Shown here one piece after another: positions 47,538 to 57,668 of a stretch of DNA of 64,000 bases. Source of the DNA: Cunninghamia lanceolata. Its lineage: Eukaryota > Streptophyta > Pinopsida > Cupressales > Cupressaceae. The stretch is from assembly GCA_027924645.1 (NCBI GenBank), contig BSBN01001017.1:5668501-5732500 (forward strand). Direction: 5' to 3'. The notes below the pieces were generated by a model. The model did not search any database and was not told the DNA's origin. It saw only the letters and a list, made by a program, of their open reading frames with translations. Within the stretch, counting starts at the first letter, position 1. Each line of letters starts with the position of its first letter. A program made the position numbers and the translations under genes.

Positions 47538-50500
47538 ATGATGGATACTCTGAATATAGTAAAGATCTCTGATAGGCCCCACCCTGAATTTAAGAAACAT
47601 CCATACAAATCATTGGAGGTAGATCCCCTAGGAGCATTCTCTAGTGTTCCGCATGGTGTTTTGCACACAGAAGATATTAGGGTTTACATACACACAAATA
47701 TTGAAGAGTTTGGGGAATTCAAACTAAGAGATATCTATCACAAACAAATGATAGACGATGCTTTTGAGCTTAAACTAGAATATAAGGGCATCCAAGAGAA
47801 ACATTTTGATCAGTTCATTCATTTCCCCTGCTTTGAAGAAGATGAATGGGTCCGATATGTGTTGAGTAGGGTACATGACAACTTTCTATGGCTGAACAGA
47901 CCTTGCAAAATTACCAAGGAGGCAATTAGGGCAGTAACTAGTTTACACTCCTCCGGAGGAATACCTGTCCTCAAATCTGTCAAAAACAACATTGTAACTG
48001 AGGCCACTGGATCAAAATTTGATAAGAGGGCAATGACCATTGAAGATATTACTGACCCAGATATCAAGTTTGCATCTATGATAATAGGATACAAGATATA
48101 TCACTCCAATAGGGAGAATTCAGTATCTGGAATTGAAGTATATACTACCTATGAGATGCTGAGAAAGAATATAGAATATGATCTTTGTGAACTTCTTTTG
48201 AGCTAATTAATGGAAAACATACAGAAGATCAAAAAGGACAAGAAGAACTCCTTTAAATATGGTGGACTAATATTATGTTTATTTTTCTACTTTATGAATG
48301 AGTTTCCCGGATCAAATGGATGGGTATGGCAAAATCACAAACTGATAGCAATTTAGATCAGAGATTACTTGCATGAACTTGGGATGCTAAGGCAAGGAAT
48401 ACAGCTCTGTGGGGTTACTTCAAGCACTTTCAAAAGATAATGCAAATCAGAGAAAGAATCCCCAAATCAGTAGTTGAGAAATACAAGGATACAGTGTGCT
48501 TCATGGTAGACACTGATCAATGCCTAATGGAGGTAGTAGAGCCAAGGACAATCTAGATCATGCCTATGGGGTATGAAGTTGATGAACAAATTGTAGAGCT
48601 GCATGTTCAACACATGCTCAGTCAGCCAAAGGACCCAAAAGTAGAAAGATTTGAAACCTTTGAAGAACTAAGTGTGAAAATTCATACAGAGCTAAGGCAG
48701 CTAGAGATCAAGAGGAAAGTGAGAAAAGAAGTAGAAGATGTTGCCAAAGGCTTTGGCATCTCAAAGGAGGCACTTGATGCCAACAGGAAAAAGATGGAAA
48801 GGGCTGAGGAAGAGAAGAAGAAGGCAGAAAAGAAAAATTAGGAAAGTGTTCCAGCAAAACCTTCCACCTGGACCAGATCATCAAAGAGATCTATACCTAC
48901 CACTGCCAAAGGCTCAAGAACATCAAAACCAGAAGAACAATCATCTGGCAAAGGAGAGAAAAGAACAAAGACAAAAGCTACAAGAGCTTATGCCAGTCAA
49001 AGGGATGAAGAGGAAACTGAATCTGATGAAGAAATCAGGAAAATGAAGAAAAAGAAGAAAACATCTGGTGAACCCTCTACCGGATAGAAGGAAGAAGAAA
49101 AGACAGAGGAATATGTTGAAAAACCCACTCTTCACATTGATGACATAATCAAATCAGTCACAGTGGACAAAAATCTTTAGCCAATGGTTGAGTTCTATGA
49201 TGATTATGGTGAAGCAGATCAAAAAATATTGCAAGATGCCATAGTCAGGTACCTAAATATCTACAACAAAGCATTTATTGAAATTATATCTCTGGTCCCT
49301 AAAAGCTTGGAGAAGGAACTAGAAACAAGAAAGAACAATGCCCAAGCCAAAGACCTAGAAATCTAGGAATAGATAGCAATTTAGCTATATCCTTCAATCA
49401 ATCCCAAGACAATGAATATGGTATTCAAAGATTGTAAGGATGAGTTCAGGAGCAAAGCAAGGATGAATCAACTTATGCTTAGTGAGACTGACAAGGTAGC
49501 CAAGGACACAGAAGATATCCTCCAAAAAGCCTTCAAAAGATTTAATCTTCCTATTATAGAGGACTTGGGTATTGACCCCTCAACCACAAGTGTTGCAGAA
49601 GAGTCTACTGAGAAAATGACAGAAGAGGTAATGAATACCGGTGCAGAAACAGCTAAGGACTTGGAATCCTCTGCTCTAAAAGAGGTGGCCCATGAACAGA
49701 CTAACATCACTCCTCCGGTTTCCCCTGCTGACTCTGGATCCAAAGGAGAAGAAAGAATAAAGGAGAAAGAAGCAGAGATGAAGGGAAAAGAAGATATCAG
49801 TACAAAGGTTGTGGAAGGGGAGAAAGCTCCAAAAGATAGTTCTATGACTGCAGAAGAAAAAAGAATCTGTCTCTAGCAAGAGACACTGTAGAATCAGTCA
49901 AGGACTTTTTGACAAAAGCAACTATGGAGATTGATGAACTGGAACTACTAAAAGGGCCATTAGATTTTGACTCTCTATCTCCGGTACAAACACTGAAGAT
50001 AGCTTCATTTGCAAATGCAAAGGCCAAAGAGGAACTACTAAAATCTCACATGGAAGACTGTGAGCTTATAGAGGTAGCATCCGGAGTGTTGGAAAAGATC
50101 ATGCCATCTTTTCAGAAGGATCCCACAGCCTCCTCTTCGGTAATCTTAAAACTCTAGTCAATAGTGTTAGCACACATTTTGATTCTCTAGAGAAATCAGC
50201 TGAGGAGAAGGTCAGGAAAGAGTTTTTGGACAAGAGATTCTCAGAGCTACAAGGGATAATTTCAAATGATAGAAAAGTTATGGGTATTGGGATAAAAAGT
50301 TTGGAAAATGCCCTTAAGGATGGAGGTGATGTATACAAATTTTGTATATCTTGGTCTAAAACAACAGTGGAGATTGAGAAGAAAATGAAAGAATAGGAGG
50401 ATAAACTGATAAAACTTTCTCAAAATTTTGATCCACTTACTACATCCATAATAAATCAAGAATGTCAAACGGTTGTAGTTTTGAATGAAATTAAGAAGCT

Positions 50501-50762
50501 TGAAAAAGAGAAGAAAAATAGAATCAGTAGGTTGAGTGAGCTCAGAGGGATAATTGTCCCTAAGTTAGAGGTCATGCATGAGGCCATAAATGAAGCTCAA
50601 ATCACAGCCCGGACCAATGATCCAACAGATCTAAAAAGGGAAGATGCATTTGCATTTCTATTGAGCGGTCATATATCAATTTTGGACAAAATGAAGCAAA
50701 GTTGGGCTATAGAATTCATTCAATTAAAAACAACTTTTGCAGACATACTTCAGTTTATGTAA
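47538..50762 (+). pseudogene. ORF2 of element B, degraded
   Basis: Same protein as ORF2 of A, from ATG 47,538 to TAA 50,760. Stops include TAA 48,204 and TAG at 48,354, 48,554, about 48,839, 49,085, 49,178, 49,364, 49,370, 49,382 and about 50,394. There are frameshifts near 48,385, 48,850, 49,855 and 50,140. The N-terminal block VRYVLSRVHDNFLWLNRPCK is conserved with A, as is the coiled-coil C-terminus ending FADILQFM. Most stops replace Gln codons of A. Role unknown. Confidence 0.7.
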
Positions 50763-50847
50763 GTATGCCATATGTATATACTTATGCGGACAAGTATAGT
50801 TAAAATTTTGAAAATTTTGGTGTACGGACCCTACCCTTTGCCATTGA

Positions 50848-51005
50848 TGTCAAAGGGGGAGTGAGAAGCAGTGAAAAATGAGGAATCCAACTAAGGGGGA
50901 GCTTCGGTAAATGTACATAGAGACAGAGCATCAGCCAAGGGGGAGTACAGTGTGACACTTAGTCATTTTTCACTAAGTGTTGCCATCAATGCCAAAGGGG
51001 GAGAT
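50848..51005 (+). promoter_or_regulatory. Polypurine tract region of element B
   Basis: AAAGGGGGAGA at 50,994-51,004 precedes the 3' LTR by one base. PPT-like AAAGGGGGAG (about 50,851), AAGGGGGAG (about 50,893) and AAGGGGGAG (about 50,938) lie upstream, and the 9-bp hairpin ACACTTAGT/ACTAAGTGT is at 50,955-50,980, as in A. Confidence 0.8.
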
Positions 51006-52100
51006 TGTTGGCAAGAGACACTATATGGACTCATGAATGTTGTCATTGATGGCAACAAAGGTTATCCCTCACATCCGCAAGACATGATAGGTCCTCACCA
51101 GAAGTCAGATTGAAGAAGTGTTGAGGTCCGGTAAGCAAGAACAGAGCAGTCAGTAAGGTCCGACAGATAGGTCTGTCTCTCAATAGAAGTATCCCAGTGA
51201 AGTGCAGATTTGGGGAAGTCACAAGGAGTATCTTGACTAATAGATTCTAGGGTTTGATCCTCCGGTGTGGAAAGGATAAAGAGATATGAATTCTTGAGTG
51301 TCAGGTTCCCATGTGACAGTGTGAACAGAGGAAGAACTGACTGGCAGAACATCAGACATTATTCTGGATGTGTTACTGATGATGGAAAAGGTTCTTAAGG
51401 CATAAGTTATGTTTGTCCAACATAATTGATGACTTATACAAGTATATGATTGATCCGCATTACTTGATGTGTAAGGATTCAGTCGACAGATCAGAGTTTG
51501 AAGAAATTATTAACTATTCCGGATGCCGACTAGAAAGGTGATGAAATCACTTTTCCATATATATATGTAAGATGAATTTAGTTATGAGTAGTGTGTGATT
51601 TTGTGTAATGTACGACAAAAAGTAGTAGACCCGAATAAAAGCAGAAAGGAAGGTTCGGTATGTGAAAGGAGAGCAGCGCAAAAGAAGAGGAAAGATGAAG
51701 TGTAGCAGATCAGTGTACTGAGCCTAACCGGAACTGAACTCCAGCATATGTTGATGCTCCTTATCAGTTCAAGTATTGTATTACACTCTTTATAAATTGT
51801 AGACAGTGTGTCTCTTGTAGGTAGTGTGCCTCTTGTGAGCAGTGTGCTCGGGTAGTGAGCCCTAATTGGCAAGTGTCATTTTTGTAATCCTATTCTTCTA
51901 ACAGAGAATACAATCTTGGGTTAATCACCCCGTGGTTTTCTCCTTGAACAAGGTTTCCATGTCAAAAATATTGTGTCATGTGTATTTCCATTTCATGGTT
52001 ATGTTTTCTTGTTTGAATTGGTGCTACACTAATTAGTAAGAAAGTTTAGAAAGCTAAAATATTTAAGATAACTGATTCGCCCCCCTCTCAGTTATCACTA
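51006..52100 (+). repeat. 3' LTR of element B
   Basis: 1,095 bp, beginning TGTTGGCAAGAG, direct repeat of 44,744-45,841, followed at once by the CTTAA duplication. Confidence 0.92.
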
Positions 52101-53137
52101 CTTAAACCCTAAACCCTCAACCCTCAACGCTAAACCTTATCCCTAAACCCTAATCCCTCAACCCTCAACCCTAATCTGCCATCCCTTAACTCTAATCCCT
52201 CATCCCTAAACCTTAAACACTATCCCTATTCTTAAACCCTCAATGGGATCGATAAGTATGTTAGAGAAATGTTGAAGAACTTGACACTCTACTTTAACCC
52301 TAATCCCTCGACCCTCAACCCTATCCTAAAACGCTCAACCCTTGAACCTCAATGTACTCAACCCTCAACGTCAAACCCTAATCCCTCAACCCTCAACCCT
52401 AATCTGTCATCCCTCAACTCTAATCCCTCATCCCTAAACCCTAAATGCTATCCCTATTCCTAAACCCTCAATAGGCTCGATACTATACCTTAAACCCTAA
52501 TCCCTTATCCCTAAACCCTCCAACCCTATCCCTAATCCCTATACCCTCGACACTCTACTTTAACCCTAATCCCTTGACCCTCAACCCTATCCTGAAACCC
52601 TCAACCCTCAAACTTCAATGTACTCAACCCTCAACATCAAACCCTAATCCCTCAATCCTTAACTCTGATCCCTCAACCCTAAACCCTAAACCCTCAACCC
52701 TCCACACTATACATTAACCCCTAATCCCTTATCCCTAAACCCTAAACCCTATCCCTCAACCCTTATCCATTAAAAATTAAACTCTAAAACCTATCCACAA
52801 ACCCTCGACACTCAACACTATATTTTAAACCCCAATCCCTTAACCCTCAGCCCTAAAGCCTCAACCCTCAATCGTTAAACCTTCAACCCTAAACCCTATC
52901 CCTAATCCTTATACCCTCAACACTCTACTTTAACCCTAATCCCTTTAACATCAACCCTATCCCTAAACCCTCAACCCTCAACTCTCAACATTAAACCCTA
53001 ATCTGTCAACCCTAAACCCTAATCCGTCAACCCTAAACCCTCAACCCTCAACACTATACCTTAAACCATAATCACTCAACCCTAAACCCTAATCCCTCAA
53101 CCCTAATCCCTCAACCCTAAACCCTATCCCTAAACCC
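52101..53137. repeat. Degenerate telomere-like array, middle part
   Basis: Continues the CCCTAAA/CCCTCAA array cut by element B, with the same landmark phrases (CTCGATACTATACCTTAA near 52,475). Near 52,245-52,280 a short non-repeat phrase (GATCGATAAGTATGTTAGAG) breaks the pattern. Confidence 0.9.
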
Positions 53138-54080
53138 AACAAAACTTCTTTGCCTATGTTAGGTTGTTAAACCCATCATTTTTTGACACTCTTCTCTTAA
53201 AGATATTTGAGTTGCAAGAATATGTCAGAAAAATGGCTATGAACTTTTTTAATGTTATTAATGTTATATGGCATGTTTTTTTGACCCATCTGGGGTTCAT
53301 TGTGCCAATAGGTGTACACACTATGAGAAAAGCTTTGCGTATGGTACATCCACAATGAGTAATGAACAGTTGAAATCAAAAGGATGATCATTATGAGAAA
53401 AGCTTTGCAATGGGGTACATCTATGTTTCTTGTTGTCCACCCTGCACTTAGGGGAGGTATATTGTTATGAAACAAGAAAATAATCTCCCATTGTTTACTG
53501 GCTCTATCCACAAGAACTACTAAACTTTTTTCTCTTGGGAATTGTAGAGGACATTCACCTATTTTTGGCAACTCCTACATTCCCAAACCATTACAAAAAC
53601 TAAGTTATTTTAACCCAATAAATAGCTAATTGCATTGATTTAATACTCTACTATATTAAAGCTTAGCATTCACACAAATGTAGATGTTCATATTATAGAA
53701 GACTACATTATATTAGACTATTAGAGATCCCTCAGAAAAATGTAATAACAAAACTGCTTTGCCTTATGTTAGCTTACAATTAAACCTATTCTTTTTGACA
53801 CTCTTCTCTTAATAAAGTAAGAGTAATAAGAATAGAAGGCAGAGAATTTGATCTTACTAGTATGCATGGTCGGTTTACATTCCGTGACTTCATTTTCATT
53901 GAATTAAAAGGTAAATATCTGATTTGAACGGTGGGGCAGAGTTCACTGTCATGTGCTTTTCTAGATGATAGGGTCCATAATGTCTAGGGTTCTTCAAAGA
54001 AAGGCTTGTAACATAATTAAGTTTTTGTTATACCAATCCTCTAGGTAAAGCTACAATTCAAATGCCTGCTTTGAAAGTTG
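53137..54080. repeat. Non-telomeric insert with a 600-bp-spaced direct repeat
   Basis: AACAAAACTTCTTTGCCTATGTTAGGTTGTTAAACC... at 53,137 recurs as AACAAAACTGCTTTGCCTTATGTTAGCTTACAATTAAACC... at 53,745, followed in both by TTTTTGACACTCTTCTCTTAA. The sequence between has no gene that I can support. It leads into the B3-fragment array. Confidence 0.6.
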
Positions 54081-54084
54081 AAAT

Positions 54085-55415
54085 AAATTAAATTAGACTT
54101 ACAATTTTGATTTTCTTCCATTTCTTCAACAACATCATTATTTTCTTCATCAGAAACCAATTCAAGATCAGTAACTTGTTGCCCATTAGTTGACTTGGAT
54201 TGCATCCTCTGTTAGAAGAAGGGCATTTTTTATCTGTATCAATGTTGGTATTCATAAGCTGAAGAGCATTGATATTTTTCACACACCCTGTTCTTTGAAA
54301 TATCTTAACCTTAAAATATGACTTGGATATGTACTTGAACATAATGAAATCTCCAATCTCCAGCCCATGATGATTCACAAAATTTTCCCAACCCTGCCTA
54401 AATTAGTTTATTTATGGTACCCCTTAATTGTGCATCCCACTCCTGCCCACCTAGGCCTTGAAGAAGGAGGCATGCCCATTAAACCAACTCATTCAACAAC
54501 TTGTTGCCCATCGGTTGACTTGAATTGCATACGTTGTTAGAAGAAGGGCATCTTTTATCTATATCAATGTTGGTATTCATAAGCTGAAGAGCATTGATGT
54601 TTTCCACACACCATGTTCTTTGAAATATCTTAACCTTAAAATATGACTTGGATATGTACTTGAACACAACGAAATCTCCAATCTCTAGCCCATGATGATT
54701 CACAAAATTTTCCCAACCCTACCTAAACTCCACTTTATTTATATGGTACCCCTTAATTGTACATCCCACTCCTGCCCACCTGGGCCTTGAAGAAGGAGGC
54801 ACACCCATTAAACCAACTCATTCAACAACTTGATGCCCATTGGTTGACTTGAACTGCATACTCTGTTAGAAGAAGGGCATCTTTTATCTGTATCAATGTT
54901 GGTATTCATAAGCTAAAGAGAATTGATATTTTTCACACACCCTGTTCTTTGAAATATCTTAACATTAAAATATGACTTGGATATGTAATTGAACACAATG
55001 AAATCTCCAATCTCCAGCCCATGATGATTCACAAAATTTTCCTAACCCTACCTAAATTCCAGTTTATTTATGGTACCCCTTAATTGTACATCCCACTCCT
55101 GCCCACTTGGGCCTTGAATAAGGAGGCATGCCCATTAAACCAACTTATTCGACAACTTGCTGCCCATCAGTTCACTTGAACTGCATACTCTGTTAGAAGA
55201 AGGGCATCTTTTATCTGTATCAATGTTGGTATTCATAAGCCGAAGAGCATTGATATTTTTCACACACCTTGTTCTTTGAAATATCTTAACCTTAAATTAT
55301 GACTTGGATATGTACTTGAACACAACAAAATCTCTAATCTCCAGCCCATGATGATTCACAAAATTTTCCCAACCCTTCCTAAATTTTAGTTTATTTATGG
55401 TACCCCTTAATTGTA
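54085..55415 (-). pseudogene. Four tandem copies of a B3-domain fragment (REM-like)
   Basis: Units of about 324-330 bp (marker TTGCCCAT or a variant at 54,179, 54,503, 54,833 and 55,160) each encode on the minus strand the C-terminal half of a B3 DNA-binding domain. They read a TIKGYH strand, then GWENFVNHHGLEIGDFIMFK and SYFKVKIFQRTGC, followed by a Ser/Asn-rich tail. B3 domains are plant transcription-factor domains; the NHHGLEIGDF...FKVKIF pattern suits the REM/VRN1 group. Copies 1 and 2 are open over 70-97 codons; copies 3 and 4 have stops. There is no start-to-end domain, so these are captured, amplified fragments rather than a gene. Confidence 0.7.
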
Positions 55416-55840
55416 CATCCTTAAACCCTAAACCCTAATCCCTTAACCCTAAACCCTAATCCCTAGTCCCTAAACCATAAACCCTATTCCCTAATCCCTT
55501 ATCCCTAAACCATAAACCCTATCCCTAAATCCTCAACCCTCAACACTTAAACCTTAAATCCTAAACCCTATCCCTAAACCCTCAACCCTCAAAACTATAT
55601 CTTAAACCCTAATCCCTCAACGCTAAACTTTCAACCCTAAACCCTATCCCTAATCCCTCTACCCTCAACACTCTACCTTAACCCTAATTCCTCGACCCTT
55701 AACCCTAAACGCTATCCCTAAAGCCTCAACCCTATACCCTAATCCCTCAAGGTCCTAAACTCTAATCCTTTATCCATAAACTCTAAATCCTATCCCTAAA
55801 CCCTCAACCCTCAACCTTAAACCTTAATCACTTAATCCTT
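55416..55840. repeat. Degenerate telomere-like array, right part
   Basis: CCCTAAACCCTAATCCC-type repeats resume immediately after the last B3 unit, at CATCCTTAAACCC, and fade out near 55,840 into a pyrimidine-rich stretch. Confidence 0.88.
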
Positions 55841-55904
55841 ATCCACCCCTCTCCTCCCCAATCTGGCTCACTCCCATCTCCACCCTCTTCTACCTTCGAC
55901 ACTA

Positions 55905-55945
55905 TACATACATACATATAGGCATACATACCTACCTACATGATT
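55905..55945. repeat. CATA microsatellite
   Basis: ATACATACATACATATAGGC followed by ATACATACCTACCTA, a short impure tetranucleotide run. Confidence 0.8.
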
Positions 55946-55979
55946 AATAATCTTGAACAGAAAAAAATTCAAGGGGAAC

Positions 55980-55997
55980 ATAATGCGAGCGCATTAT
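55980..55997. repeat. Perfect palindrome ATAATGCG-AG-CGCATTAT near the right terminus
   Basis: Eight-base arms pair perfectly around AG. Related sequences follow at 56,060-56,110 (GAGCGTTATAACGC and GTGCTCGCGTTAT). The same theme occurs near the left terminus at 12,661 and at 42,983. Confidence 0.6.
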
Positions 55998-56929
55998 AAA
56001 ACATGACAAACAGTGCACAAACTTTTGCGGAAAAGAAAAAATGCAAAGCAAAAAATAATGCTAGAGCGTTATAACGCAAACGCGTCATAATGTGCTCGCG
56101 TTATGTTTTTCTTTGGGAATCTCAAGCCTTGGGCTTGGGATTTGCTTTGGATATCCAACCCAAAGGCTTGTAGGGTCTTTTCAACATCCACAGACGTGTT
56201 TTTCTATATTCTTCAAGATTTCACATAATTTCATTCGTGCTAACCCTCAGATTTGCACGTATTTCAAGGTTGAATAAATCGAACACCTGGGTAATGTTAG
56301 GCTTTCTCTTAGCTATTTGACGATGTGATTTTTTTCACATTTTAACAATGTTAAGCCTTTCATCTTTAATTTCTTTTGTTTGTGTGTCCGTTTTTGGGCA
56401 AAAACCACTGTTTGGTCTTTTTTTCATTGTAAATTAACTATTCATTGAAATTTTAAAAAATTACATATTTAGAAACTAGGCTCCATTCTACACATATTAA
56501 AAAAAAGAAAAAAATGATTTTCAATTATTTTTCAAAATTTATAAGGGTAGCATGGCCAAAATTCTATTTTTTAGGATGTGTCCATTTTGAAAATTAGTGA
56601 AATATCAAATATTCATCAAAAAATTATCAGAAAAATTAGGCATAAATTATATGCTATTAGCTAATTTCTCACTGAAGCAATTTTAAAAATACCAAAAAAA
56701 AGTTGACCTTTTGAGGGAGCCACAAAACATGCTATGTTATGCTTTTTTGACAGAAACAACACCAATTTCTGTGGCTCCCTCTTTTGAACCCCTTAATCTA
56801 TACTATTTAAAAAAAAAAAAAGTTTAGAAAGTAGACTCAGAGCACTACGAACATTGTTTTGGTTGCATCTCTAAATTTTGAGTGTAACTATGCTCAATTT
56901 CTCATCCAAGGCTAGCATTTCCTTATTTT

Positions 56930-56992
56930 AGAAAAAAAAAAAGTGGCCACTTAAGACCCCTTTTTGGCCCCCCATCTTCTTGCACTTACCCC
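56930..56992 (-). repeat. Right terminal inverted repeat of the composite unit
   Basis: Ends ...TTTTTGGCCCCCCATCTTCTTGCACTTACCCC; the complement begins GGGGTAAGTGCAAGAAGATG. TAA at 56,993-56,995 follows. Compared with the left end it has one extra terminal G and an 8-base insertion before TGGCCA. Confidence 0.7.
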
Positions 56993-57416
56993 TAATCAAC
57001 CTCAAACTTTAATAGAAGATAAAAAAACCACAAAAAGCACAAAAGCTAATTCCTTAATGCAGTGAAATGCATTAACTTTTACCACCATAGACTATTAACC
57101 ACAAAATTACATATACACAAACTATCAACTTAGAACATGAATTCCACTTCCTTAGACATGATACCATATTTTCACAATGCCCAAGAATGCACTTGCATCA
57201 GTGACCCATCTTCAAGTGCTTTTGGGTCATTGGAGTAATGCACCATGTATGATGGCTAGGTTTCCATTGACTCCACTTTCTAGCAAGAGTCATTCCTATC
57301 CTCTTGGACATAGTTAGAATTCCCATTGTAGATATGATTCTTAGTCACATGCTTCTCACCCCCCTCCAAGAGGAGCTATGGATTCATTTGCTTGTGATTG
57401 GTCTTAACCCTTCTAA

Positions 57417-57668
57417 CTACCTTTAGCCTCTTTTGAGCCTCATGAACAAGGTGCCTCTGGATGGTCAATTAGTGAAGATTTTCCTTGCCCAGTTTTGTCC
57501 ATTTCCCCTGTTCATGACACTCAACCTCTTGTTGAAGAAGAAAAAGATGAAGGTGTGATTATTGGTTGGGATCTTGTTCCTGATGACCAAGATATCTTTG
57601 ATGTTTGGGGAAAGCCAAATGATAGTGATTCTCTTCCACCTCCTAGTGCTTTAGCTCTCCTGACTTAG
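57417..57668 (+). pseudogene. Unidentified acidic C-terminal ORF fragment
   Basis: An open stretch of 83 codons, without its own ATG, reads EPHEQGASGWSISEDFPCPV, then VIIGWDLVPDDQDIFDVWGK and ends ALALLT with TAG. Upstream it continues in frame through two TAA codons to HPPPRGAMDSFACDWS near 57,360. The composition and the clean stop look like the tail of a real protein, but I do not recognise the family. It lies just outside the right terminus of the composite unit. Confidence 0.35.

Larger units (their letters stand above)
44744..52100 (+). mobile_element. LTR retroelement B, pol-less, same family as A
   Basis: LTRs 44,744-45,841 and 51,006-52,100 bracket the same primer site, gag-like ORF, ORF2 and polypurine region as in A. 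CTTAA at 44,739-44,743 and 52,101-52,105 is a perfect 5-bp target duplication, and it shows insertion into the telomere-like array. The 3' LTR ends TATCACTA instead of TATCAACA. Decay differs from A: different stops, and frameshifts in ORF2. Confidence 0.93.
12597..56992. mobile_element. Composite DNA-transposon-like unit with inverted termini, about 44.4 kb
   Basis: The left edge GGGTAAGTGCAAAAAGTTGG, continuing GGGGCCAAAAAG then TGGCCA and a T-run, matches the reverse complement of the right edge (GGGGTAAGTGCAAGAAGATG, continuing GGGGCCAAAAAG, then TGGCCA and a T-run). TAA flanks both ends (12,594-12,596 and 56,993-56,995), the TSD type known for PIF/Harbinger, though the right terminus has one extra C. 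Similar palindromes lie near both ends. Inside are a plus-strand multi-exon gene at the left and a minus-strand transposase-like gene. Three LTR elements with their own TSDs (A, D, B; about 26.7 kb in total) account for most of the length. Removing them leaves about 17-18 kb. That the two termini belong to one insertion event is inference. Confidence 0.5.

Noticed and set aside
15610..50762. TAG read as a sense codon for Gln (alternative genetic code or readthrough)
   Set aside because: TAG versus CAA pairs would be synonymous under such a code, but TAG also faces TGG (48,554), CGG (49,364), AAG (about 48,839) and GAG (15,988) in the sister copy. The same frames also carry TAA, TGA and frameshifts. 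Decay fits better.
43190..55840. A true chromosome end
   Set aside because: Repeats are strongly degenerate, have higher-order structure, and are followed by unrelated sequence and other elements.
12597..56992. Assigning the composite unit firmly to PIF/Harbinger
   Set aside because: Only the TAA flanks and GGG start agree; the transposase motifs do not, and the right terminus has an extra base.
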